Shown here in pieces: positions 27,399 to 35,690 of a stretch of 64,000 bases of DNA. A model generated the notes under the pieces. That model searched no databases. It saw nothing but the letters and a program-made list of their open reading frames with translations, and was not told the DNA's origin. A program made the position numbers and the translations under genes. Each line of letters begins with the position of its first letter. The stretch's first letter is position 1. This stretch comes from Actinacidiphila yeochonensis CN732 (GTDB lineage Bacteria > Actinomycetota > Actinomycetes > Streptomycetales > Streptomycetaceae): assembly GCF_000745345.1 (NCBI RefSeq), contig NZ_JQNR01000005.1, positions 3,906,001-3,970,000 of the forward strand, in the 5' to 3' direction.

Positions 27399-27442
27399 AA
27401 TGTTGGAGCACCGCCCTCACGGACCCCAAGAGAACGGCGATC

Positions 27443-28105
27443 ATGACCACTTCCGCGCTGGACGAGACGCTCACGGACGAGGGCCGCGGGCCCGTCTCCG
27501 GCGGTGACGGCACCCTCGCTCCGGGCAAGGCGTTCACCTGGCTGCTCCTGGTCTGCGGAGTGCTGGGCCTGTGGGCGTCCTTCGTCATCACCAACGACAA
27601 GTTCGAGCTGCTCCAGGCGAAGATCGACCACAAGACGATCCACTTCTCGTGCAGCCTGAACCCGGTGATCTCCTGCGGCGACGTCATGGAGTCCCGGCAG
27701 GCGCACATCTTCGGCTTCCAGAACCCGATCATCGGCCTGGTCACCTACGGAGTGGTGATCTGCCTGGCGATGGGGGCCCTCGCGGGCGCCAGCTACAAGC
27801 GGTGGTTCTGGTACGGCCTGCAGGCCGGCGGCCTGTTCGGTGTGTGCTTCATCTCCTGGCTCCAGTACCAGACGATCTACAACATCGGCGCCATCTGCCT
27901 CTGGTGCAGCCTGGCCTGGGTCGTCACCATCCTGATCTTCTGGTACACGGCCGTCCACAACATGAAGCACGGCCTGATCAAGGTCCCCGCCAAGGCCCGT
28001 GCCCTGGTGCTGGAGTTCCACTGGGTGGTGCCCATCCTCTGGTACGGCGTGATCGCCACCCTGATCCTCACGCACTTCTGGTACTACTGGAAGACCGTCA
28101 TCTGA
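27443..28105 (+). CDS. Vitamin K epoxide reductase family protein
   Basis: Membrane oxidoreductase of 220 aa that re-oxidises thiol oxidases using menaquinone, supporting disulfide formation outside the cell. The CxxC redox pair is Cys152-Cys155 (CLWC) at the start of a helix, and the loop cysteines are Cys70 and Cys78 (HFSCSLNPVISCG). Five hydrophobic segments. Two Trp/Tyr-rich C-terminal helices are present, and there is no fused thioredoxin domain, so the partner is encoded elsewhere. Flanked by hairpins on both sides, so it is a single-gene unit. Confidence 0.93.
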   Translation: MTTSALDETLTDEGRGPVSGGDGTLAPGKAFTWLLLVCGVLGLWASFVITNDKFELLQAKIDHKTIHFSCSLNPVISCGDVMESRQAHIFGFQNPIIGLVTYGVVICLAMGALAGASYKRWFWYGLQAGGLFGVCFISWLQYQTIYNIGAICLWCSLAWVVTILIFWYTAVHNMKHGLIKVPAKARALVLEFHWVVPILWYGVIATLILTHFWYYWKTVI

Positions 28106-28170
28106 TCCTGGTTCCGGTCGCCGAGCCGCCCACGCGGCCCGTGCCGGAACTCCCGCGACATCGCGACGCC

Positions 28171-28201
28171 GACGCCCTCCGGAGCACCTCCGGGGGGCGT
28201 C
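28171..28201 (+). terminator. Hairpin after the VKOR gene
   Basis: GACGCCCTCCGGAG (28171-28184) pairs with CTCCGGGGGGCGTC (28188-28201), 14 bp with one G-U and a CAC loop. Confidence 0.8.
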
Positions 28202-28227
28202 CGCGTTCCGGTGTCACAGGGGTGCAA

Positions 28228-28233
28228 TACGCT
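28228..28233 (+). promoter_or_regulatory. -10 (TACGCT) of a leaderless rarA mRNA
   Basis: TACGCT is followed by 6 nt and then the ATG at 28240, so the expected start of transcription falls on the A of the start codon. Confidence 0.5.
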
Positions 28234-28239
28234 GCAAGG

Positions 28240-29595
28240 ATGGAGCCGGATCTGTTCAGCGCCGCAGCGGAGGAGCGCCGCGAGCGGGACCCCGCCAGCA
28301 CCCCGCTGGCCGTGCGCATGCGCCCCCGCACCCTCGACGAGGTGGTGGGGCAGCAGCACCTGCTGCGCAAGGGGTCGCCGCTGCGGCGCCTGGTGGGTGA
28401 TGCCGGCGGCGGCCGGACGGGCGCCTCCTCGGTGATCCTGTGGGGTCCTCCCGGCACCGGCAAGACCACCCTGGCGTACGTGGTGAGCAAGGCCACCAAC
28501 AAGCGGTTCGTGGAGCTGTCGGCGATCACCGCGGGCGTCAAGGAGGTCCGCGCGGTCATCGAGAGCGCCAAGCGCCAGTCCGGCGGGTACGAGCGCGAGA
28601 CCGTCCTCTTCCTCGACGAGATCCACCGCTTCAGCAAGGCCCAGCAGGACTCCCTGCTGCCCGCCGTGGAGAACCGCTGGGTCACGCTGATCGCCGCCAC
28701 CACCGAGAACCCGTACTTCTCGATCATCTCGCCGCTGCTCTCCCGCTCGCTGCTGCTCACCCTCGAACCGCTGGGCGACGACGACGTCCGCGGGGTGCTG
28801 CGCCGGGCCCTGGCCGAGGAGCGCGGGCTGGGGGGCGCGCTCGCCCTGCCCGAGGACTCCGAGGACCACCTGCTGCGGATCGCCGGCGGTGACGCGCGCC
28901 GGGCGCTGACCGCGCTGGAGGCGGGCGCCGGCGCGGCCGCGGCCAAGGGCGAGGACGCGATCACGCTGGAGACCCTGGAGGAGTCCGTCGACCGCGCGGC
29001 CGTCGCCTACGACCGGGACGGCGACCAGCACTACGACGTGGCCAGCGCGCTGATCAAGTCCATCCGCGGCTCGGACGTGGACGCGGCGCTGCACTACCTG
29101 GCCCGCATGATCACCGCGGGCGAGGACCCGCGGTTCATCGCCCGGCGGCTGATGATCTCCGCCAGCGAGGACATCGGCCTGGCCGACCCCACGGCGCTGC
29201 CCACGGCCGTGGCCGCCGCGCAGGCGGTGGCGATGATCGGCTTCCCGGAGGCGTCGCTGATCCTCAGCCACGCCACGATCGCGCTCGCACTGGCCCCGAA
29301 GTCCAACGCCGCCACCACCGCGATCGGCGCGGCGCTGGAGGACGTGCGCGCCGGCCGGGCCGGGACGGTGCCGCCGCACCTGCGGGACGGGCACTACAAG
29401 GGCGCGGCCAAGCTCGGCCACGCCCAGGGGTACGTCTACCCGCACGACGTGCCCGGTGCCATCGCCGCCCAGCAGTACCTGCCCGAGGAGCTGGTCGGCC
29501 GCCAGTACTACGAGCCCACCCGCTACGGCGCCGAGGCCCGCTACGCCGACGTGCTGGAGCGGGTGCGGTCGCGGCTGGCCGGCACCTCGGAGTAG
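28240..29595 (+). CDS. rarA: Replication-associated recombination protein A (MgsA/RarA)
   Basis: AAA+ ATPase of 451 aa acting at stalled forks, homologous to bacterial RarA and eukaryotic WRNIP1. Walker A GPPGTGKTT (residues 69-77), Walker B LFLDEIHRF, sensor 1 AATTENPYF. The C-terminal tetramerisation part has ASALIKSIRGSDVDAALHYLARM and ASEDIGLADP, specific to this family. N-terminal DLFSAAAEERR resembles the single-strand-binding/clamp-interacting tail often seen here. The start is ATG 28240, no ribosome site but a -10 at leaderless distance. Confidence 0.95.
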   Translation: MEPDLFSAAAEERRERDPASTPLAVRMRPRTLDEVVGQQHLLRKGSPLRRLVGDAGGGRTGASSVILWGPPGTGKTTLAYVVSKATNKRFVELSAITAGVKEVRAVIESAKRQSGGYERETVLFLDEIHRFSKAQQDSLLPAVENRWVTLIAATTENPYFSIISPLLSRSLLLTLEPLGDDDVRGVLRRALAEERGLGGALALPEDSEDHLLRIAGGDARRALTALEAGAGAAAAKGEDAITLETLEESVDRAAVAYDRDGDQHYDVASALIKSIRGSDVDAALHYLARMITAGEDPRFIARRLMISASEDIGLADPTALPTAVAAAQAVAMIGFPEASLILSHATIALALAPKSNAATTAIGAALEDVRAGRAGTVPPHLRDGHYKGAAKLGHAQGYVYPHDVPGAIAAQQYLPEELVGRQYYEPTRYGAEARYADVLERVRSRLAGTSE

Positions 29596-29714
29596 CGGGC
29601 GGCCAGGGGAGCCAGGGGGCCAGAGCGGCCGGGGCGGTCGCGGGCCTTCGTCCGAGGGCGCGCGGCCTCCGGGCTCGGCACCCCTCCGGCCCAGGGAGTC
29701 AGCGGCTCGGCGGC

Positions 29715-30548
29715 TCAGCCGTCGAGGGAGGCGGCGGCGAAGAGCGTGCGCAGCGCCCGGCGGGCGGCGGCCGGGCCGGCCACCGGGGAGGGGAAGTCGA
29801 AGCGCGCGTCGAACGGCCCCTCGGGGCCGGTGAACCGCACCCGCAGCCCGAACCGGTCCAGGGCCAGCGGCACCGCGGCCACCGCCTGCCGGCCCGCCGG
29901 CCGCGCGCCCGGCCCGTCAGCGCACCGGGCCCCGCCGGCGCAGCCGGCGTCCGGCCGGAGCAGGGCGCACAGCAGCTCCATCTCGTGCGGGTGCGAGGCG
30001 GCCAGGTGCTGGAGCATGTCGGCCTCCACCGCGGCCAGCGGGTCGGGGACCGCGTCGGCGAACTCGTCCGGCTCGACGGGCCCGGCGCCCCACAGGTCGT
30101 CCACCGTGATGTCGCCGGGCTCCAGGCGCAGCAGCTCCGTCCCGCTCTCGAAGGCGCCGCCCGGAACCGGGGTGAGCCAGCCGGCGACCCAGGCCCGGCC
30201 GCGCACGCGGTGGGGGACCGAGACCGGGGCGACGTCAGTGGCCTCCAGCACAGCCGGCACCTCGTCGTCGGCGGCGTGCCGGACCGCGGCGGCGGCCCAG
30301 GAGGAGGCCGGGACCAGCAGAAAGACGTCTCCGTCGGGCCCGACGGAGCGGCGCAGCGGCAGCTCGGGCCCGGTGGGCCGCGGGCGCAGCGCGGGAATGG
30401 TCAGCGCGAGGGACGAGTTACTCTCGACGAGAGTGCGCGCGCGCTCCGCGGCCGAGGGCTGCGGGCGCGCCTCTTTCCCGTCGGGATGCGGCTGACCGTC
30501 GCCTGCGAGTCCGGCAAGGCCAGGTGATGGGTTCCCGGGTCGAGTCAT
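29715..30548 (-). CDS. DUF2470 domain-containing protein, iron-box controlled
   Basis: A 277-aa protein whose second half (about 165-250: AVEADMLQHLAASHPHEMELL) resembles DUF2470, a domain found in HugZ-type haem-degrading proteins and their relatives. The first half lacks a motif I can name. ATG 30548 has GAGGAG 6 nt upstream. A near-consensus DmdR/IdeR iron box begins 15 bp upstream and would repress it when iron is plentiful. That regulation plus the domain suggests a part in haem or iron handling, which is inference. Divergent from rpsD. Confidence 0.78.
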   Translation of the reverse strand: MTRPGNPSPGLAGLAGDGQPHPDGKEARPQPSAAERARTLVESNSSLALTIPALRPRPTGPELPLRRSVGPDGDVFLLVPASSWAAAAVRHAADDEVPAVLEATDVAPVSVPHRVRGRAWVAGWLTPVPGGAFESGTELLRLEPGDITVDDLWGAGPVEPDEFADAVPDPLAAVEADMLQHLAASHPHEMELLCALLRPDAGCAGGARCADGPGARPAGRQAVAAVPLALDRFGLRVRFTGPEGPFDARFDFPSPVAGPAAARRALRTLFAAASLDG

Positions 30549-30562
30549 GCGTTCTCCTCAGC

Positions 30563-30581
30563 TAAGGTAAGCCTTACCTAA
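30563..30581. promoter_or_regulatory. Iron box (DmdR/IdeR type) shared by DUF2470 gene and rpsD
   Basis: Read on the minus strand it is TTAGGTAAGGCTTACCTTA, 17 of 19 positions of the commonly cited consensus TTAGGTTAGGCTAACCTAA. It sits 15 bp before the DUF2470 start and 22 bp before the rpsD GTG. On the + strand TAAGGT (30563-30568) inside it is a possible rpsD -10. Confidence 0.85.
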
Positions 30582-30603
30582 TTTACACGGAGGTCCCAGG
30601 CAC

Positions 30604-31215
30604 GTGAACCAGTCGCGTCCCAAGGTCAAGAAGTCCCGAGCGCTCGGCATCGCGCTCACCCCCAAGGCGGTCAAGTACTTCGAGGCGCGCCCCTACCCGC
30701 CGGGCGAGCACGGTCGCGGTCGCAAGCAGAACAGCGACTACAAGACCCGCCTGCTGGAGAAGCAGCGGCTGCGCGCGCAGTACGACATCAGCGAGCGGCA
30801 GATGCTGCGTGCCTACGACCGCGCGAAGAAGGTCCAGGGCAAGACGGGCGAGGCGCTCATCGTCGAGCTGGAGCGCCGGCTCGACGCACTGGTGCTGCGC
30901 GCCGGTCTGGCCCGCACGATCTACCAGGCCCGCCAGATGGTCGTGCACGGGCACATCGAGGTCAACGGCCGCAAGGTCGACAAGCCGTCGTTCCGGGTCC
31001 GCCCCGAGGACGTCGTGCAGGTGCGTGAGCGCTCCCGCGAGAAGACGCCGTTCGTCGTCGCCCGCGAAGGCGGCTGGAGCGGCGAGGGCGAGGCCCCGCG
31101 CTACCTCCAGATCAACCTGCAGGCGCTCGCCTTCCGGCTGGACCGGGAGCCGAACCGGAGCGAGATTCCGGTGATCTGTGACGAGCAGCTCGTGGTCGAG
31201 TTCTACGCCCGCTGA
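30604..31215 (+). CDS. rpsD: 30S ribosomal protein S4
   Basis: 16S rRNA-binding assembly protein, 203 aa, with the S4 RNA-binding domain at ERRLDALVLRAGLARTIYQARQMVVHGHIEVNG. The N-terminus NQSRPKVKKSRALGIALTPK is the actinobacterial zinc-free form without a Cys cluster. GGAGGT (30589-30594) precedes GTG 30604 by 9 nt. As usual in actinobacteria it is not in the S13-S11-rpoA operon. Oddly its promoter region overlaps an iron box. Confidence 0.97.
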   Translation: MNQSRPKVKKSRALGIALTPKAVKYFEARPYPPGEHGRGRKQNSDYKTRLLEKQRLRAQYDISERQMLRAYDRAKKVQGKTGEALIVELERRLDALVLRAGLARTIYQARQMVVHGHIEVNGRKVDKPSFRVRPEDVVQVRERSREKTPFVVAREGGWSGEGEAPRYLQINLQALAFRLDREPNRSEIPVICDEQLVVEFYAR

Positions 31216-31233
31216 GGCGCTCGCGCCGACGTC

Positions 31234-31260
31234 AGGGGGCACTCCTCGGGGGTGCCCCCT
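31234..31260 (+). terminator. rpsD terminator
   Basis: AGGGGGCAC (31234-31242) pairs with GTGCCCCCT (31252-31260), extendable inward through CTCC/GGGG-type pairs, followed by TTTCGTGTT. Confidence 0.88.
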
Positions 31261-31395
31261 TTCGTGTTCCCCCGGCGGTTCGCTCACCGGCGGGCGGGAT
31301 GGCACGCGCCGTGGGCGGACCGGTCGGCCGTCGGGCCCGCACGGCGAGTGCCCGTACCAGGGCGGCGAGCGGGGCGGACCCCGCCGGAAGAGGCG

Positions 31396-31980
31396 CTAGG
31401 TGAGCATCCGGCCCGCGGTCGCGGTGACGGCGTCGGCGAGGCTGCTGTGGTGGATCTCGGTGCGCAGGTCCCCCGCGAGGCACTCCAGCATCTCGTCGTG
31501 GAAGGTGACCACGAAGTGCCGCAGCGTGTCGTGCCAGCCCGGCCGGTGGCCGGGGTGGACGGAGTTGATCCGCTCCGCTTCGCTGATCCAGCGGGAGTTG
31601 CGGACCTCGTGCACCTCGTAGGCCTCCAGGCCCCGTCCGTGCAGGGGATGTCCGTGGAGGGCCTCGTCATTGGGTCTGCCGAACTTCACCGAGTGCGCCC
31701 CGGTGAACTCGATCAGGCCGATCGGCTCGTGGGCGGCCTGCGGGGTCACCACGGTGACGGCGGTGCTGTGGGGGAGGTGGCTGTCGGCGCGCAGGTAGAA
31801 CAGGACGAAGACGCTGCGCCCGTCAGCCAGCACGTGCGGCAGCGGGGCGCCGGGGTCGAGCTCGATCCCCACGTCCAGCAGATCGGCGTACTCCTCCCCG
31901 GCCTCGCGGGCGCGACGGCGTTCCTCACGGAGCGAGGCCATGCACTCCAGGCGACGGCGCGCCCACTCTTCCCCATCCAC
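31396..31980 (-). CDS. Hypothetical protein of unknown function
   Basis: A 194-aa soluble protein I do not recognise. The N-terminal 30 residues form a charged helix (WARRRLECMASLREERRRAR), followed by an alpha/beta part rich in His (HGHPLHGRG, HPGHRPGWHDTLRHF, EIHHSSL). No signal peptide, membrane span or known catalytic motif. The late segment RHFVVTFHDEMLECLAGDL looks like a well-packed core. GTG 31980 is favoured because GGGGGT lies 6 nt upstream; the frame is open to 32070. It lies 141 bp downstream of the STAND regulator gene on the same strand and may be co-transcribed with it. A -10-like TACGCT (minus strand, 32062-32067) offers an own promoter. Confidence 0.65.
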   Translation of the reverse strand: MDGEEWARRRLECMASLREERRRAREAGEEYADLLDVGIELDPGAPLPHVLADGRSVFVLFYLRADSHLPHSTAVTVVTPQAAHEPIGLIEFTGAHSVKFGRPNDEALHGHPLHGRGLEAYEVHEVRNSRWISEAERINSVHPGHRPGWHDTLRHFVVTFHDEMLECLAGDLRTEIHHSSLADAVTATAGRMLT

Positions 31981-32121
31981 GATGGACCCCCTGTCCGGTT
32001 GTCGTCGGCGCGGAGCGGAGGCGCCTGACGGCTTCGTCCACGCGTTGGCCGAGCGGCCAGGAGCGTACACAGGTCCCCGCGCCGAGCGGAGCCGTTCGAC
32101 GGTACCGGCGGTCAGCGGCGG

Positions 32122-34347
32122 TCAGCGGGGGAGGGGAGTGGTCGCAGAGCGGGGGCGGGGGAGGCAGGCGCGGGGGGTGAGGGCGCGGCGGGCCGTGGCG
32201 TCGAAGGAGAGCCGGCCGCCCTCGCGGAGCGCCTCCGCGTACGCGCGGTCGCCCAGACGGTGGCGTACCCGCTGCTCGCAGGCCGTGTGCGGTGCGGTGA
32301 AGGAGCGGGAGCCGAACAGGCGCGGGCCGATGTCGTCCCACAGTCGGGTGGTCGCGCCCTGGAGCACCGCGGCCTCCCGGTGCGCCCCCTCCTGCTCGGT
32401 GACCAGGACCAGCAGGTCGAGGGCGAGCAGTGAACCCAGCAGGTCGTGCAGGGCGTACCCGGTGGACAGGGCCTGCTCGGCCAGCCGGCGGGCCCGGCGG
32501 GACGCGCCGTCGAGCCAGGCGGTGTAGGCGAGGACGTACAGGGCGTAGGTCCGCGCCCACTGCTCGCCCCGGTCGAGGCAGAGCTCCCGGGTCTCCTCGG
32601 CCAGCCGTGCCGCCCGCGCGACGTCGCCCTGGAGCGCGGCCGCCATCGCCAGCCCGACCTGCCCCATGAGCACCGTGCCGTCCAGCAGCCCGAGCCGCTG
32701 GTATCCGTACAGGGCCTCGGCGAGGAACCGCTCGGCCGCCGGAGCGTCGTCCGAGAGCAGCGCCAGATACCCCAGTTGGTGCGTCGCGGACACCTCGGCC
32801 GTGGCGTTCCCGCCGGCAGCGGCCTCCTCCCGGCACTGCCGCAGTACGGCGAAGGCGGCCGTGAAGTCGCCCTGGAGGAGCGCGACCCCGCCGTACGCGC
32901 CCATCGCCTTGGCCCGCGCGCCGCCGTGCGAGCCGCCGGCGTCCAGCGCCCGCCGCAGCCAGTGCCGTCCCTCGGCGAGCCGCCCGCAACCCACCCAGCA
33001 GAACCACAGCGTGCCGGCGAGGTACTGGCCGACGGCAGGGTCCTCGCCCGGGCCGTCCAGGCTCAGCTCCAGCGCGGCCCGAAGGTTCGGCAGCTCGGTC
33101 GTGACCCGCGCGGCCACCTCCGGCTGCCGGGGACCGAGCCACTCCAGCTCGCACCAGGTGGCCAGGCCCAGGTACCAGTCGCGGTGGCGGCGGCGCATCC
33201 GCGGGACGTCGCCGAGCTCGGCCAGCCACCAGGCACCGTACTCCCGGACGCTCTCCAGCAGCCGGTAGCGGGTGCCCCGCACCGGGGCCGGCCGCCCGAC
33301 GCCCCAGGGCGTCCCCGACCCGGTCAGGCCGGTGAGCGCGCCCGGGTCGTCATCGTCGCCGCCGTCCGGCCCGCGGCCTCGGCCCGGGGCCGGGCGGACC
33401 CGCTCGTCGCGCACCTCGCGCACCACCACGGACTGCGCCACCAGGCCCTCCAGGGCCTCGGCGACGTCGGGCGGCGCCAGGTCCGGGCCGGCGCAGACGT
33501 ACTCGGCCGCCTCCAGCTCGAAGGAGCCGGCGAAGGCCGACAGCCGTGCCCACAGCAGCCGCTCCTCGGGCGTGCACAGCTCATGGCTCCAGCCGACCGT
33601 GGTGCGCAGCGCCCGGTGCCGCTCCGGGCCGGCCGGGTCGCCGCCGGCCAGCAGCCGGAACCGGTCGTCGAGCCGGTCCAGCAGCTCCCCCACCGACAGC
33701 GCCCGCAGCCGGGCCGCCGCCAGCTCCAGGGCCAGCGGCAGCCCGTCGAGGCGCGCGCACAGCTCGGCCACCTCCGCGGCGTTGGAGGAGTCGACGCGGA
33801 AGCCCGGCACCACCTCCGCCGCCCGCTCCGCGAACAGCGCCACGGCCTCGCCGGGCGCCGTCAGCGGGGCCAGCGGAAGCAGCCGTTCCCCGGTCAGGCC
33901 CAGCGGCCGGCGGCCGGCCGCCAGCACCCGCAGGCCCGGCGCCCGTCGCAGCACCGTGCCGATCAGGGCCGCGGCCTCCTCCCGTACCCGGTCGAACCCG
34001 TCGACGACGAGCAGCAGTTCGCGGCCGGCCAGGTGCTCCGCGAGGGCGGCGCGGGCCGAGCGCGGCGAGCGCGGGGCACCGCCGGGCAGCCCGACGGCCT
34101 CGGCCACCGTGCGGGCCAGTTGGGCCGGGTCGCGCAGCTCCGAGAGATCGGCGAACCGGACGCCGTCGCGGAAGCCGTCCTGCGTGCGGCGGGCCGTCTG
34201 AAGGGCGAGCCGGGACTTCCCGACGCCGCCCGGCCCGGTCACGGTGACCAGGCGCGAACGGGCCATGTGTGCTTCGGCCGCGACGAGTTCGGCGCGGCGG
34301 CCGAGGAAGGCGGTGAGTTCGGCAGGCAGGTTTCCCACGGACTCCAT
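32122..34347 (-). CDS. STAND-type ATPase regulator with TPR-like repeats, HTH missing
   Basis: A 741-aa protein of the NB-ARC/AfsR-like ATPase class. Walker A is GPGGVGKS (residues 38-45), Walker B-like LLLVVDGFD, then LDGLPLALELAAARL, the GLPLAL motif of NB-ARC. The second half is helical TPR-like repeats. Relatives normally end in a LuxR-type DNA-binding domain introduced by LTPRE. Here the protein reads ALTPR and stops 15 residues later without an HTH, and no other frame downstream encodes one. ATG 34347 is supported by a promoter (-35 TTGTAC, -10 TACGCT) placing transcription about 3 nt upstream. Whether it still acts, for example as an ATPase switch for its neighbour, is unknown. Confidence 0.8.
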   Translation of the reverse strand: MESVGNLPAELTAFLGRRAELVAAEAHMARSRLVTVTGPGGVGKSRLALQTARRTQDGFRDGVRFADLSELRDPAQLARTVAEAVGLPGGAPRSPRSARAALAEHLAGRELLLVVDGFDRVREEAAALIGTVLRRAPGLRVLAAGRRPLGLTGERLLPLAPLTAPGEAVALFAERAAEVVPGFRVDSSNAAEVAELCARLDGLPLALELAAARLRALSVGELLDRLDDRFRLLAGGDPAGPERHRALRTTVGWSHELCTPEERLLWARLSAFAGSFELEAAEYVCAGPDLAPPDVAEALEGLVAQSVVVREVRDERVRPAPGRGRGPDGGDDDDPGALTGLTGSGTPWGVGRPAPVRGTRYRLLESVREYGAWWLAELGDVPRMRRRHRDWYLGLATWCELEWLGPRQPEVAARVTTELPNLRAALELSLDGPGEDPAVGQYLAGTLWFCWVGCGRLAEGRHWLRRALDAGGSHGGARAKAMGAYGGVALLQGDFTAAFAVLRQCREEAAAGGNATAEVSATHQLGYLALLSDDAPAAERFLAEALYGYQRLGLLDGTVLMGQVGLAMAAALQGDVARAARLAEETRELCLDRGEQWARTYALYVLAYTAWLDGASRRARRLAEQALSTGYALHDLLGSLLALDLLVLVTEQEGAHREAAVLQGATTRLWDDIGPRLFGSRSFTAPHTACEQRVRHRLGDRAYAEALREGGRLSFDATARRALTPRACLPRPRSATTPLPR

Positions 34348-34356
34348 GGTGCACGG

Positions 34357-34386
34357 AGCGTACGGGGGGATGTGCGCAGCGTACAA
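34357..34386 (-). promoter_or_regulatory. Promoter of the STAND regulator gene
   Basis: Minus strand: -35 TTGTAC (34386-34381), 18-bp spacer, -10 TACGCT (34362-34357). Transcription would begin about 34350, so the leader is only a few nucleotides. Confidence 0.6.
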
Positions 34387-34387
34387 T

Positions 34388-34807
34388 CACGCTCGACGTG
34401 GAGCACCCTTGTCTGATAGGAGCGCTTCGACGGCGGAGCGGGGCCCTCGCCGCGGCCCGGGCTGCCGCCGGTCCGGCCCCGGCGGATGGCGGCCCCCGCG
34501 CCAGGTCGGACCCGAAAGCAGTGCGTGCCGAGGTGTGGGACGTCATCCCCTCGTGCGAAACCTGGGACCCCGCTTGCCCGTGCGGGGCCGACCGTCCGGT
34601 ACGCGAGCGCTGGGGGAGCCGAGAACGCCCGGAAGCACTCAGGAACACCAGGGGCAGCAGCGGTGTCGCGAGTGCCGGGGGCGCTGAGGCCGCGAGGCGT
34701 ACCCGGAGCGCGAGGGTCCGGGGGCGCCGCCGGGCGGGGCGGAACCGCGTTCCGCGTCCGCGAACCTCCGAACGGCGCCGAGGTCGGGGCGGAAGCCACT
34801 GGCGCGA
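34388..34807. other. Intergenic region without recognisable gene
   Basis: About 420 bp between divergently transcribed genes. Codon-position bias is irregular in every frame and no open frame has a ribosome site or a family I recognise. I see no hairpin or RNA gene here. Confidence 0.4.
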
Positions 34808-34829
34808 TAGGGTCGGTGGCGCACCGACC
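34808..34829. promoter_or_regulatory. -10 and perfect inverted repeat upstream of the DUF948-alaS operon
   Basis: TAGGGT (34808-34813) is a -10 candidate. GGTCGGTG (34811-34818) and CACCGACC (34822-34829) form a perfect 8-bp inverted repeat around GCG, covering the -10 edge and the predicted start near 34820. It could be an operator or a 5'-end hairpin. Confidence 0.5.
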
Positions 34830-34867
34830 TGGTGCACGGCGTGGTGAGCCAAGAAGGAGAGCGCAGC

Positions 34868-35305
34868 GTGTCGGGTGGAGAGGTGGCCGGCCTCGTTCTG
34901 GCGGTCTTCTGGGCGATCCTGGTGTCGTTCCTCGCCGTCGCCCTGGTCCGGCTCGCCCAGACCCTCCGGCAGACCACCGAGCTGGTGGCCGGGCTGACCG
35001 AGCAGGCCGTGCCCCTGCTCGGCGAGGCCTCCGACGCCCTGCGCGCCGCCCACAGCCAGCTCGACCGGGTGGACGGCATCACCTCCGACGTCGCCGAGGT
35101 GGCCGCCAACGCCTCCGCGCTGTCCTCCACGGTGGCCGCCACCCTCGGCGGGCCGCTGGTGAAGGTCGCGGCCTTCGGCTACGGCGTGCGCCGCGCGGTC
35201 GGACTCCAGACCGGCGACAGCGGCAGGAGCCGCGCCCGCACGCTGTCCGGCCAGGTGCTGCCCACCGCCCGCCGCGGACGCCGCAACCGCCGCTCCAAGG
35301 ACTGA
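34868..35305 (+). CDS. DUF948 domain-containing membrane protein
   Basis: A 145-aa protein with one N-terminal transmembrane helix (VAGLVLAVFWAILVSFLAVALV) followed by a long amphipathic helix with regular Leu/Ala/Val spacing (LAQTLRQTTELVAGLTEQAVPLL), as in DUF948 proteins. The C-terminus is strongly basic. GTG 34868 is preceded by AAGGAGA. It starts the unit that runs through a second small protein into alaS, an arrangement kept across streptomycetes. Function unknown. Confidence 0.85.
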   Translation: MSGGEVAGLVLAVFWAILVSFLAVALVRLAQTLRQTTELVAGLTEQAVPLLGEASDALRAAHSQLDRVDGITSDVAEVAANASALSSTVAATLGGPLVKVAAFGYGVRRAVGLQTGDSGRSRARTLSGQVLPTARRGRRNRRSKD

Positions 35306-35309
35306 CACC

Positions 35310-35690
35310 ATGATCCGCCGCCTGTTCTGGTTCCTGACCGGCGCCGCCGCCGGCGTGTGGACCACCGTGAAGGTCGGGCGCACCGTGCGCCGCCTCGGCC
35401 CCGACAGCCTCGCCGCCACCGCCGCCGACCGCGCCCTCGAAGCCGGCGCCCGCGCGCGGCTGTTCGCCAGGGACGTGCGCGCCGGCATGGCACAGCGCCA
35501 GGACGAGCTGAACGACGCGCTCGGCCTCGGCGCCCCCCAGACCCAGTACCACGAACAGGACCCCCGGGTCCTGCCGGCCGGCCGGGACCTCCCCGAGCTG
35601 CCCGCGCGGGCCCCCGAGCCCCCGGCATCCCGCTGGGGCGTCGCGTACCGCGGCCGTCAGGCCCGCGTGAACCGGAAGGACGAACACTGA
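35310..35690 (+). CDS. Small conserved protein upstream of alaS
   Basis: A 126-aa protein with a hydrophobic N-terminus (RRLFWFLTGAAAGVWTTVKVG) that may insert in the membrane, then a helical charged middle and a Pro-rich C-terminus. It begins 5 nt after the DUF948 stop, and its TGA overlaps the ATG of alaS, so all three genes are translated from one mRNA. The pairing of two small membrane proteins with alaS is conserved in the group, but I know no assigned role. Confidence 0.8.
   Translation: MIRRLFWFLTGAAAGVWTTVKVGRTVRRLGPDSLAATAADRALEAGARARLFARDVRAGMAQRQDELNDALGLGAPQTQYHEQDPRVLPAGRDLPELPARAPEPPASRWGVAYRGRQARVNRKDEH

Noticed and set aside
34400..34800. Plus-strand frames in the gap before the DUF948 gene
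   Set aside because: No consistent third-position G/C bias in one frame and no plausible start signal.
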